A stretch of DNA of 14,229 bases, from contig CALALS010000208.1 of NCBI GenBank assembly GCA_937925525.1, positions 1 to 14,229 of the forward strand, written 5' to 3'. This document shows positions 1-7,025 of the stretch, piece after piece. The position numbers and the translations under genes are program-made. Numbering within the stretch: the first letter of the stretch is position 1; every line of letters begins with the position of its first letter. The notes under the pieces were generated by a model that saw nothing but the letters and a program-made list of their open reading frames with translations, did no database searches and was not told the DNA's origin. This DNA is from an uncultured Flavobacteriales bacterium (GTDB lineage Bacteria; Bacteroidota; Bacteroidia; Flavobacteriales_E; Vicingaceae).

Positions 1-1507
1 TTGCCATTTCATCCTGAATTTTAAAATAAATCTCATTATTTGGAAAGCCCCATCTCAAGCCTCTTCCCTTGCCAATTGGAGTGGATTTCAATTCTCCGTC
101 TCGCACACACAACAACACATCATGTGTTTCCGCATCTTCTTTATGAATGTAATACACATTATTAGCAGCTATGAGCTTTATGTCTTTTTCTTTTGCCTGT
201 TGAATTAAAAATTCATTCACCACTTCCTCTTCCTTTAAACCATGTCTGTTCAGTTCAAAGTAAAAGTCATCACCAAAATTTTCTTTCCACCAATCAACTG
301 CTTCTATCGCTTGCTTTTCTCCCTGATTTAAAATTAGCGAAGGTATTTCTCCGTAAATCCAGCCCGAAAGCGCTATTAAATCTTGCTTGTATTGCAACAA
401 TAATTCTCTGTCAATTCTTGGTACATAGTAAAAGCCCTCCGTAAACGAAGCGGAAACTAATTTTAATAAATTGTGATAACCTGTTTTGTTTTTGGCTAAT
501 AAAATAACTTGAAACCCATTGTCTTTGTTGGCTTTATTTAACCTGTCACTACACAAATGAAATTCACAACCAATAATTGGTTTGATGTCTTCGCTCAATG
601 CTTTTTTTACAAAGTGAAAAGCACCCATTAAGTTAGCATGGTCTGTCATGGCGACTGCCTTCATACCATTGATTTTGGCTCTGCTTACTAAATCATCTAC
701 GGTTGGAGTAGCTTGCAACACTGAAAATTGCGAATGTGTATGCAAATGAAAAAAGCCTGAGTAATCAAAATCTACATCCGTATTTTCCTTTTTGATTTCA
801 GCTACTGAAGTGGCTTCTAACTTATCTTCCTCATGAAAATCTTTTACGGCTAGTCCGATGGGTTGAATAACATCCGGATTTTTTTCTTTAAAAACCCTCA
901 TAAACTCATCATCTACTCCCATTTTTTGCTGAGTAATCATACCCACACGAACCAAATCTAAAAAACATCGGGCAGTTGCTTCTACATCTGCTGCTGCATT
1001 GTGGGCAGCATCAAAGTCGTTACCAAATAGTTTTTGATGAAGCTCGGTAAGTGTAGGCCATTTGAATTTACCACCTTTACCACCCGGCAAAGCGCAATAA
1101 TCGGTAGATTCATCTTTGGTATCGATGTATGGAAATTGTGAAAGCGCATCTTTTTGAGTCAGCCTAAAAATTTCGGCTCCCACAACTTTAATATCAAACT
1201 CAATGTTGTGACCGACAAAAAATTCAGATTGACTGATGGCCTTTTTAAATTCTCCTAATACAAATTGTAAATCGTGCCCTTCTTGTAGTGCACGTTCGGT
1301 AGAAATACCGTGAATTTTTTCGGAATTGAACGGAATGGTATAGCCTTCCGGTTTAACAATGTAGTTTTTTACTTCAATAAGTGAGCCGTCAGCCGCATGA
1401 ACTTGCCATGCCAACTGCACCATTCTGGGCCAATTCTCGATATCAGAAACAGGCGCATTATAATTTTGAGGTAAGCCTGTGGTTTCTGTATCAAAAATTA
1501 AAAACAT
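1..1507 (-). CDS. dnaE: DNA polymerase III alpha subunit, N-terminal part (exonuclease + PHP), cut by window edge
   Basis: Catalytic alpha subunit of the replicative polymerase. Reading the minus strand from the ATG at 1507 gives 502 open codons with no stop before the window edge, so only the N-terminal third or so is present. Residues 1-190 are a DEDDh 3'-5' exonuclease domain: FDTETTG (D6, E8), D105 in HNIEFD, and H169/D174 in AAHNAAADVEAT. The PHP domain starts near 251 with HLHTHSQFS (254-262) and contains MTDH (287-290), E315 in GCEF, the NRHG segment (420-423) and CVRDGE (467-472). An exonuclease fused in front of PHP is the usual Bacteroidota DnaE form, where proofreading is in cis rather than by a separate epsilon subunit. 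Several PHP metal-ligand positions look substituted (see findings). The start is supported by the exonuclease motif beginning at residue 5 and a -7 box 27 nt upstream. The polymerase palm lies outside the window. Confidence 0.95.
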   Translation of the reverse strand, partial: MFLIFDTETTGLPQNYNAPVSDIENWPRMVQLAWQVHAADGSLIEVKNYIVKPEGYTIPFNSEKIHGISTERALQEGHDLQFVLGEFKKAISQSEFFVGHNIEFDIKVVGAEIFRLTQKDALSQFPYIDTKDESTDYCALPGGKGGKFKWPTLTELHQKLFGNDFDAAHNAAADVEATARCFLDLVRVGMITQQKMGVDDEFMRVFKEKNPDVIQPIGLAVKDFHEEDKLEATSVAEIKKENTDVDFDYSGFFHLHTHSQFSVLQATPTVDDLVSRAKINGMKAVAMTDHANLMGAFHFVKKALSEDIKPIIGCEFHLCSDRLNKANKDNGFQVILLAKNKTGYHNLLKLVSASFTEGFYYVPRIDRELLLQYKQDLIALSGWIYGEIPSLILNQGEKQAIEAVDWWKENFGDDFYFELNRHGLKEEEVVNEFLIQQAKEKDIKLIAANNVYYIHKEDAETHDVLLCVRDGELKSTPIGKGRGLRWGFPNNEIYFKIQDEMA

Positions 1508-1533
1508 CTTTTTTGTGCGTTAGAAAGTTGACA

Positions 1534-1541
1534 CAAATTTA
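1534..1541 (-). promoter_or_regulatory. Candidate dnaE promoter, -7 box
   Basis: The minus strand reads TAAATTTG, an exact match to the Bacteroidota -7 consensus TAnnTTTG, 27 nt before the dnaE ATG. No clear TTG is found at the -33 position; the best is a TTT with a 20-nt spacer. The resulting leader would be only about 20 nt. Confidence 0.5.
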
Positions 1542-1573
1542 GAAAACACAATGCTTAGACTAAAGGCTTGTTG

Positions 1574-1587
1574 AAAAGTAATGAAAG
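1574..1587 (+). repeat. Intergenic direct repeat, copy 1 (14 bp)
   Basis: AAAAGTAATGAAAG, identical to 2791-2804 and 6288-6301 and in the same orientation. It lies between the orphan gene and dnaE. Confidence 0.75.
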
Positions 1588-1604
1588 TATGGGTTAAATA
1601 ACAG

Positions 1605-1628
1605 TTTGGTGATACATATTATCCCAAA
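1605..1628 (-). terminator. Hairpin downstream of the orphan gene, possible terminator
   Basis: TTTGG (1605-1609) pairs with CCAAA (1624-1628) and GATA (1611-1614) with TATC (1620-1623), leaving one bulged T at 1610 and a 5-nt loop. It sits 35 nt past the stop of the 1663-2685 gene. No proper T-run follows on the minus strand, so it is at best a weak terminator or an RNA 3'-end structure. Confidence 0.4.
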
Positions 1629-1662
1629 GAGCACTGCGTATAGAAATTGATGGATGTTCGTT

Positions 1663-2685
1663 TTAAGTAATATTCAAATTTTTACATGAAAATTCAGGAT
1701 TAAATAAATCAAAAGAAGAAAGTGATAAAGGTTGAGTAATTAAATCTAAACCTCTCTCCATGTTTAGCTCTTCTATTATTTTATCTTGATATCCCTTTCC
1801 TTTCATGTAATCCCATAATTTATGATTAAAGATAGTATTATCCTTATTAACATCTAAAATTAAAGCATTCAATGCTCTCCTTAAGTCAGAACCCTCTAAA
1901 CGGTCAAATTTATTTATAGTCATTATTGCATTCTGGTCTTTCTTAAGTGCACCCATTATTACAATAGTTCTATCATGCTTATCAGGCAAAACAGTAAGAA
2001 TAATAGCTGGAGGTTTAATAATTGGATCACTGCTGTCATAACTCACAATTGACCAATTCTTTTGCTCTGGGTCAATTATTTGAGCCATAAGCACTCCGGC
2101 ACTTGCAAAGGGAAATCGCTTTCCAATAATTGCAGTGCGATAGACCATTTGATTAAATGATTTGTTTTTCAGAATATCTAAAAGATCTTTTCTTATTGAC
2201 TCATAAGGCCAGAATTTCAGGTCAAACCTTTCTCTCAATTTTCTACTTTCTTTATCCTCATTCTCCCTATCCGAATTGAGGAAACCTGACAATGTTGATT
2301 TAATATCAAGAATAGACTCCATTAAATCGTTAAAAGGTTGAAGTTCTTTCTTTTTTCTGTAATAAGCATAAGCAAATGACCTCAATGTATGTAAAAACAG
2401 TTGCTCTATATTTTTTGGATCTAGAATATTGTCATTTTCTATTGGCTCAAACAAATCATTGTCATGATCATGGCAAAAACAAAAATGAGCAGAGGCCTTT
2501 TTCCAACCTACAGGAGTTGGAATAAATTTATTTCCTTCTGATTTATATCCTAAATGAATAACCTGAAGTCCGGATTTTGTTGGACCATGAACAAGGCTCA
2601 TAGTAGCAGCCTTGGAAAGGATATGAGCTTCTTTGAACTTCTCACTGCATTTATTATCTTTTATAAAACAGGATTTATATTTCAT
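1663..2685 (-). CDS. Uncharacterised 340-aa protein with a Cys/His-rich, HNH-like N-terminus
   Basis: I do not recognise a named family. The N-terminus has spaced Cys and His residues: C6 and C13, then AHILSKA (20-26), then the cluster HFCFCHDHD (67-75) followed by LFEPIE (78-83). This spacing resembles treble-clef or HNH-type zinc-binding folds, but an exact HNH motif is not shown. After it comes a helical stretch, LHTLRSFAYAYYRKKKEL (98-115), and a charged, probably helical region to about residue 175. A more beta-rich C-terminal half follows (about 180-260). No signal peptide or membrane span is seen, so it is probably cytoplasmic. It is a single-gene unit: terminators or hairpins flank it, the genes on both sides are unrelated, and 14-bp direct repeats lie on both sides. 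Defence or mobile-element cargo is possible but unproven. The ORF itself is convincing by length and by its own promoter. Confidence 0.8.
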   Translation of the reverse strand: MKYKSCFIKDNKCSEKFKEAHILSKAATMSLVHGPTKSGLQVIHLGYKSEGNKFIPTPVGWKKASAHFCFCHDHDNDLFEPIENDNILDPKNIEQLFLHTLRSFAYAYYRKKKELQPFNDLMESILDIKSTLSGFLNSDRENEDKESRKLRERFDLKFWPYESIRKDLLDILKNKSFNQMVYRTAIIGKRFPFASAGVLMAQIIDPEQKNWSIVSYDSSDPIIKPPAIILTVLPDKHDRTIVIMGALKKDQNAIMTINKFDRLEGSDLRRALNALILDVNKDNTIFNHKLWDYMKGKGYQDKIIEELNMERGLDLITQPLSLSSFDLFNPEFSCKNLNIT

Positions 2686-2705
2686 TTATGACTCTTTATG
2701 ACAAC

Positions 2706-2739
2706 AAAAAAGCTAAAGGAAGTTTTAATTTGCTTTAGC
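2706..2739 (-). promoter_or_regulatory. Hairpin plus T-run in the leader of the orphan gene (attenuator-like)
   Basis: GCTAAAG (2712-2718) and CTTTAGC (2733-2739) form a perfect 7-bp stem with a 14-nt loop. On the minus strand the stem is followed directly by six T (2711-2706), the layout of an intrinsic terminator. It lies between the predicted promoter (2751-2782) and the ATG at 2685, so it could act as an attenuator. It may also be a weak back-up terminator for the upstream gene. Confidence 0.4.
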
Positions 2740-2750
2740 CTAAGTTTTCG

Positions 2751-2782
2751 CAAAACTACTCTAAAACTTGATATACCATCAG
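2751..2782 (-). promoter_or_regulatory. Candidate promoter of the orphan gene
   Basis: The minus strand has TAGTTTTG (2758-2751), an exact TAnnTTTG box, continuing as TTTGCG. CTG (2782-2780), one mismatch from the TTG -33 element, lies 21 nt upstream. The box overlaps a perfect inverted repeat, AGTTTT-CGC-AAAACT (2743-2757), which could be an operator or simply an AT-rich coincidence. Confidence 0.5.
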
Positions 2783-2788
2783 CACTAA

Positions 2789-2805
2789 TAAAAAGTAATG
2801 AAAGG
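2789..2805 (+). repeat. Intergenic direct repeat, copy 2 (17 bp)
   Basis: TAAAAAGTAATGAAAGG, identical over 17 bp to 6286-6302 and sharing its 14-bp core with 1574-1587. It lies just past the terminator of the T9SS-protein gene and just upstream of the orphan gene's promoter. Confidence 0.8.
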
Positions 2806-2810
2806 TATAA

Positions 2811-2842
2811 AAAAAGCCTTAGCAATACTGCTAAGGCTTTTT
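2811..2842 (-). terminator. Rho-independent terminator of the T9SS surface-protein gene
   Basis: AAAAAGCCTTAGCA (2811-2824) and TGCTAAGGCTTTTT (2829-2842) form a perfect 14-bp stem with a 4-nt loop. On the minus strand the T-run extends beyond the stem. It begins 19 nt after the stop codon of the 2862-5837 gene. It also has a plausible U-tail on the plus strand and may work in both directions. Confidence 0.9.
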
Positions 2843-2861
2843 AAATAATTCATCGTACTGT

Positions 2862-5837
2862 TTATTCTTTTACAAGACTAGCTCTCCAGTTAAATTTTTC
2901 ACCGGAAACCTGAATAATATATATCCCTTTGTAAAGGTGTTCAACATCTAACTCTATCAAACTTCCAGCATTAATTATGTTAGAATTAATATGAGTTCGC
3001 CCCATCATATCAACTACAGATATATTTATATCTTTTAATCCTGATAATCCATCAAGTTTAAGATTCACTTTTCCTTTAGTAGGATTTGGATAAAGTAAAA
3101 CTTCTCCGTGAACAATCTCTTGAATTCCTGTAGAAGTGAAAACATTTAAAACAATAGTTTCTATTTCTGTACCACAAATATTGTTTTGTGTTAAAATAAC
3201 AGTATAGGTTCCCGGGCTTGTATATGTATGAGATGGCATACTGCCGGTTCCTGTAGAACCATCACCAAAATCCCAATGGATTGAGTCGGCAGGACCACCG
3301 GAATTAGTTGCGGTAAAGACAATAGTTGGGGTTAAAGTTGTATCATAAGTAACTACTGTAGAAAGTGGATTAACAGCAGTTAAAACTACTTCTGAACGTT
3401 GAGAAGGACATCCTTCTGCAGTATAGTAAACCGTTCCATTCCAACCTCTAGGATTATTCGTTCCCGAAAATTGACCACACAACCCTGTTCCTGCGGTTAA
3501 TGTCATCTCCGGAGATGTATAGTTAGTAGTTGAAGGTAAAGTAGTATAAACAATGGTAGTGGTGTACACATAAATACCATACGTTTGCCCATTAGGAATA
3601 TTTAATGGTTTTATTACACACCTAGTTGGAGTTCCTATAGCTGCTGCTGTAATATTTATTGTATCATGTGCAGTCCAAGCTAAAGCATTGGTTTCTGAGC
3701 CAGTGTGTGTAGCTAACTTATAGTAAATTATTACTTGGGCGCCAGCAGACATGTGTAAATCTAAACTATCAATAGTTACATCTGCTGTTGCTGTAATATC
3801 AAACATATTACCACCTCCACAGCTGTTATTATTTGCAAAAGTTGTAGTTAAAGAAGATACTGCTGTGCCTCTTGCTTCCACAAAAAAGCTTTTAGTAGCT
3901 GAAACAGGCCCAGTATTTAATGTATCGCCTACGGCTAGTAAGGTTCCTCCCGTTTTAGCATCAAACCAATAATTAGTTCCTGTTGAAGATGCAATAAACA
4001 TTGAACTATCACCTGAACAAATAGTGTCTCCCATAGGTGTAATAGAAGGAGCAACTGGAGTTAAATTAATAAATCTGGAGTCAACTAGTGTATCATTCTC
4101 TCTAGACTGATCATTAGAAAGATTTGAATACACTTTAAAGTTAAAGTTACCACCAGACCAAGTGTTAATGGTTCCCAACTGTAAGGTATCCGTTTGTCCA
4201 AGAGCTATAGTATCAGTATAAGTAGCGTTTAAAGTAGTAGTGATAACTCCGGTAACATCAGCAGTAATTGGAATATTAAAAATAGAATTAGTTCCTTTAT
4301 TACTAATTATAACGCTAACTACTTGATTACTGTCAGGGCAAATATTATTTGAAGGATCTAATAAAACATCTACGCTTATATCAATTGAATCTGGTAAATA
4401 TTCATCGGCACCTATATCAGGAATTAGTGAATTAGGATATGGTCTTCCTTCATTATCAAAATCATTAGTTACTATAACCGTTGGGTCACCTTTATCAAAT
4501 AATTGAGTGGCATAAACATGAAGGTCATTATTAAAATCAACATAGTTTGGATTACCATCAATTGAATTTAAATTAAATCCATTACCTCCTTGGTATGTTG
4601 TTGGGGTAAATGCAGTAGCCAAATAAACAAAGTTGCTTGATCCGGGTGCATAATAATTGTTATAATCCATATTTGTGATATAAGCCAATGAGGAAATGTA
4701 AGCAGCATATCCTGTTATAGAATTAATAATAGAAAATGAATTGTTTCTAATATCATTACCTGAACCTGAAGTGATATATAAAGCTCTTCCGTTACCTGCT
4801 GTTATGCTCACAGAATTATGAAATACATCAACATTATTTGAACTTGTAAGTAAGTATATTCCATTGGCAGTTCCTGTTGTTATAAAATCAGAAATGAAGT
4901 TATTTTTGATAACTGAACGAGTAGAAGATGAAACATTCTGATAAGCACAATAAATTGCATTTGATCCTATTCTATATATCTTATTTCTTTCAATTAAAGA
5001 ATTAACCTGATAATAAGAGTAGATTCCATAACCGGCTGTGCTACCAGATGATCTAGCATGTATGACATTATTTGAAATCACGCCATTTATTTGTCCATAA
5101 TGTCTTATACCATAATAATAAAAGTCTTTAAACTCATTATTAATTACAATATTATTTTGTGAAAAAACAGTTGTGCTCGAACCGTGACAAGAAAATCCAT
5201 AATATCCTCCACTAACAACATTATTCTGGATGGTGTTATAGTCTCCATTATTACCATTTGTTGTGGCACCTGAACCAGAAATTGTAATACCGGCAAAATT
5301 TGAAGAGGTAGATAAAGTATCAATATTTATTACACAATTTTGTACAAAGTTACTGTCTGAGTTATTTGTTATATGCACTCCAAAACCATATGTCGTTCCG
5401 TTGTTAACAATGGTCAAACTATCTAGAATAATATTTTTTGTGCCTGATAACTTAATTACCTGTCTATCTGTTATAGTCGTATTTGTGAAGTTAATTTGCT
5501 CTCTAGTTGGTCCTCCGGTTAATCTAACATAATTAGTAGCCGAAGTGCCTGTAATTAAACCAAATGTAATTTGCTCAGTATATGGTCCCGAACCAGCTAC
5601 AATTCTTAAATCAACAGGGCCTGTAACTCCCGGTCCATTAATAGGACCGCCATCAGGGCGAGTACCTGATATTAAATCTGAAACAGCTGCCGTAACAGAT
5701 GTATAATTAGTTGCTGATGCCGGAGCACCGGAATTAATGGTATAAGTACCATTTAGGGCAGCATATGTTGCTGTTCCAACTAATAAGAACCCCAATTGAA
5801 AAACTCTAAACAGATTTTTTTTAAATCTTAATTTCAT
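2862..5837 (-). CDS. T9SS-exported surface protein: beta-helix, Ig-like and PKD domains, type A C-terminal sorting domain
   Basis: Secreted or cell-surface protein of 991 aa. Residues 1-27 are a signal peptide: basic start, hydrophobic LGFLLVGTATYA. Residues about 80-400 have the Asn-rich, short-period pattern of a right-handed parallel beta-helix (repeated units such as NNVISNNVIHA and IKNNFISDF), ending at DIGADEY (474-480), a common end to such regions. A CARDB/Ig-like segment follows (about 485-590), then an Ig-like domain (about 596-657, TICSGDSS and NYWFDAKTGG). A Cys-containing beta-rich region comes next (about 660-820). A PKD domain lies at about 825-898 with the WDFGDGS motif (855-861). 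The last 80 residues are a type A sorting domain: YPNPTKGKVNL (916-926), VVDMMGR (941-947) and GIYIIQV (971-977). Beta-helix proteins often bind or cleave polysaccharide, but no catalytic motif is visible, so adhesin or glycan-binding roles are equally possible. It is monocistronic. Confidence 0.93.
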   Translation of the reverse strand: MKLRFKKNLFRVFQLGFLLVGTATYAALNGTYTINSGAPASATNYTSVTAAVSDLISGTRPDGGPINGPGVTGPVDLRIVAGSGPYTEQITFGLITGTSATNYVRLTGGPTREQINFTNTTITDRQVIKLSGTKNIILDSLTIVNNGTTYGFGVHITNNSDSNFVQNCVINIDTLSTSSNFAGITISGSGATTNGNNGDYNTIQNNVVSGGYYGFSCHGSSTTVFSQNNIVINNEFKDFYYYGIRHYGQINGVISNNVIHARSSGSTAGYGIYSYYQVNSLIERNKIYRIGSNAIYCAYQNVSSSTRSVIKNNFISDFITTGTANGIYLLTSSNNVDVFHNSVSITAGNGRALYITSGSGNDIRNNSFSIINSITGYAAYISSLAYITNMDYNNYYAPGSSNFVYLATAFTPTTYQGGNGFNLNSIDGNPNYVDFNNDLHVYATQLFDKGDPTVIVTNDFDNEGRPYPNSLIPDIGADEYLPDSIDISVDVLLDPSNNICPDSNQVVSVIISNKGTNSIFNIPITADVTGVITTTLNATYTDTIALGQTDTLQLGTINTWSGGNFNFKVYSNLSNDQSRENDTLVDSRFINLTPVAPSITPMGDTICSGDSSMFIASSTGTNYWFDAKTGGTLLAVGDTLNTGPVSATKSFFVEARGTAVSSLTTTFANNNSCGGGNMFDITATADVTIDSLDLHMSAGAQVIIYYKLATHTGSETNALAWTAHDTINITAAAIGTPTRCVIKPLNIPNGQTYGIYVYTTTIVYTTLPSTTNYTSPEMTLTAGTGLCGQFSGTNNPRGWNGTVYYTAEGCPSQRSEVVLTAVNPLSTVVTYDTTLTPTIVFTATNSGGPADSIHWDFGDGSTGTGSMPSHTYTSPGTYTVILTQNNICGTEIETIVLNVFTSTGIQEIVHGEVLLYPNPTKGKVNLKLDGLSGLKDINISVVDMMGRTHINSNIINAGSLIELDVEHLYKGIYIIQVSGEKFNWRASLVKE

Positions 5838-5898
5838 AATTAAAAAAATTAAATTGTTTGTTTGGAAAATACCAGTTTTTATTACCTATTTAATTTCT

Positions 5899-5943
5899 TG
5901 GCAGGCAACATACCCCTCAGTACATGGTTGGGCGCTGTATGGG
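5899..5943 (-). other. GC-rich island in the leader of the T9SS-protein gene
   Basis: About 45 bp are clearly richer in G and C than the surrounding AT-rich intergenic DNA and lie between the predicted start of transcription and the ATG. CAACAT (5906-5911) and ATGGTTG (5924-5930) form an imperfect inverted repeat with one bulged base. It may be a structured RNA leader or a remnant of a repeat; no known riboswitch class is recognised. Confidence 0.4.
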
Positions 5944-5952
5944 AAATTTTCG

Positions 5953-5986
5953 CAAAGGTAAATACAAAACCAGCTTTTTTTATCAA
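5953..5986 (-). promoter_or_regulatory. Promoter of the T9SS surface-protein gene
   Basis: The minus strand has TTG (5986-5984), a 23-nt spacer and TACCTTTG (5960-5953), both matching the Bacteroidota consensus TTG/TAnnTTTG; the box continues as TTTGCGAAAA. Transcription would start near 5946, leaving a leader of about 108 nt before the ATG at 5837. Confidence 0.65.
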
Positions 5987-6129
5987 TTATAAAATAAAGT
6001 TATTAGCACTTGAGTCAGTAAAGAAAAAAATGGTTTACCAGTATTTTCAAGTCTTTCACTTAAATAATTATATTTTGAAAATTAAAAATTGTTAATATCT
6101 AAAAACTCAATATGCTTCAACTAGATTTT

Positions 6130-6153
6130 TTTGCTTGTAATTGAAAAAGCAAA
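6130..6153. repeat. Inverted repeat in the gene-free stretch
   Basis: TTTGCTT (6130-6136) and AAGCAAA (6147-6153) form a perfect 7-bp stem with a 10-nt loop. A T-run does not follow on either strand, so it is not a convincing terminator. The rest of 5987-6201 shows no gene: its only open frames are short and AT-rich. Confidence 0.35.
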
Positions 6154-6201
6154 CCCTCTATCAACACATCCACAATAGATACAACTACTACATGATTATA
6201 T

Positions 6202-6266
6202 ACCATCGGTAATTAAAATGATGGTTGCTTTAGTATAGGTGTTATAACAAGCCTATATTCCAAAGC
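6202..6266 (-). other. Two tandem hairpins at the 3' end of the ergothioneine-type operon
   Basis: Hairpin A: ACCATC (6202-6207) with GATGGT (6220-6225), 12-nt loop. Hairpin B: GCTTT (6227-6231) with AAAGC (6262-6266), TATAGG (6234-6239) with CCTATA (6252-6257), and an apical TGTT/AACA, giving a long imperfect stem. B begins 39 nt past the stop of the last operon gene (6306). There is no U-tract, so this may be a factor-dependent terminator, an mRNA-stabilising 3' structure or a small RNA element. Confidence 0.45.
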
Positions 6267-6285
6267 TAAATAATGCAAGTAGTGT

Positions 6286-6302
6286 TAAAAAGTAATGAAA
6301 GG
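6286..6302 (+). repeat. Intergenic direct repeat, copy 3 (17 bp)
   Basis: Identical to 2789-2805 and sharing the 14-bp core AAAAGTAATGAAAG with 1574-1587. It ends 3 bases from the stop codon of the flavodoxin-family gene. Confidence 0.8.
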
Positions 6303-6305
6303 AAA

Positions 6306-7025
6306 TTATTTTCCTTCTCGGTATTCAGGGTTTTCAAAACTCCATCTTGAGCCTTCATCCCATTCTCTTCTTGAGTTTCCGTAAGTTGGATATCCCATAG
6401 CGGATTTTAGCATTTTGGCCAAATGCATTAAATTATACGTCATAAAAGTGGTGTTTCTGTTGGTAAAATCATTTTCCTGTGCATTTGATTCTTTGTCCAG
6501 ATAACTGGGGCCAGGCCCCACTTCTCCTATCCAGCCACAGTCTGCTTGTGGAGGAATAGAATAGCCAATATGTTGTAAGGCGTATAATATTCCCATGGCA
6601 CAATGTTTTACTCCGTCTTCGTTTCCGGTAATAATGCATCCGCCTACTTTACCATAGAAAAGATATTGTCCTTTATCGTTTTGTTTGCCACTCATGCTAT
6701 ACAATCGTTCAATTAATTTTTGGGCTTCAGAAGATTTTTCTCCTAACCAAATGGGCGTTCCGATGATAAGAATATCTGCATCAAAAATTCTATCGAAAAG
6801 TGTTGGCCATTCATCTTTTTCCCAACCGTATTCGGTCATATCAGGATAAACACCGGGAGCTACCTGATGGTCAACCAAGCGAATTTCATCCACTTTCACT
6901 CCTTCTTTGAGCATGATGTTTTTAGAAACTTCTAACAATCCATGTGTATGACTTAGTCTAGGGCTTTTTTTTAACGTACAGTTCACATACATTGCTTTTA
7001 GTTCTGAAAAATCTATGTCAATCAT
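6306..7025 (-). CDS. Flavodoxin-family NAD(P)H-dependent FMN reductase-like protein
   Basis: Cytoplasmic 239-aa protein of the FMN_red/flavodoxin-like fold. The N-terminal beta strand is followed by the FMN-phosphate loop NCTLKKSPRLSHT (15-27). GTPIWLGEKSS (89-99) is the usual second FMN loop after the central strand ADILIIG, and TGNEDGVKH (133-141) is the third. The C-terminal extension of about 70 residues is typical of larger family members. Such proteins use NAD(P)H to reduce bound FMN and pass electrons to quinones, nitro compounds or partner enzymes; the substrate cannot be read from sequence. It is the last gene of the operon. Its ATG overlaps the transporter's stop as TAATG, pointing to translational coupling. 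A reductive step linked to the ergothioneine-type pathway or to redox stress is inference only. Confidence 0.85.
   Translation of the reverse strand: MIDIDFSELKAMYVNCTLKKSPRLSHTHGLLEVSKNIMLKEGVKVDEIRLVDHQVAPGVYPDMTEYGWEKDEWPTLFDRIFDADILIIGTPIWLGEKSSEAQKLIERLYSMSGKQNDKGQYLFYGKVGGCIITGNEDGVKHCAMGILYALQHIGYSIPPQADCGWIGEVGPGPSYLDKESNAQENDFTNRNTTFMTYNLMHLAKMLKSAMGYPTYGNSRREWDEGSRWSFENPEYREGK

Noticed and set aside
193..444. 83-aa open frame on the plus strand
   Set aside because: It lies opposite dnaE, whose minus-strand reading has strong exonuclease and PHP motifs; the plus product has low-complexity Leu/Ser composition.
5906..5933. Integron attC-like site, since GTTGGGC fits GTTRRRY
   Set aside because: No matching RYYYAAC partner with a proper imperfect palindrome is present, no integrase gene is seen, and the direct repeats nearby do not carry attC core sites.
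5862..6095. 77-aa open frame on the plus strand in the intergenic region
   Set aside because: It spans the promoter and leader of the T9SS gene on the other strand, has no promoter or known motif of its own, and its second half is AT-rich filler. A small possibility of a real peptide remains for the GC-rich part.
6261..6268. TAGCTTTG on the minus strand as a promoter
   Set aside because: It matches TAnnTTTG, but the only nearby TTG is 7 nt upstream, it lies within hairpin B, and no gene starts close downstream.
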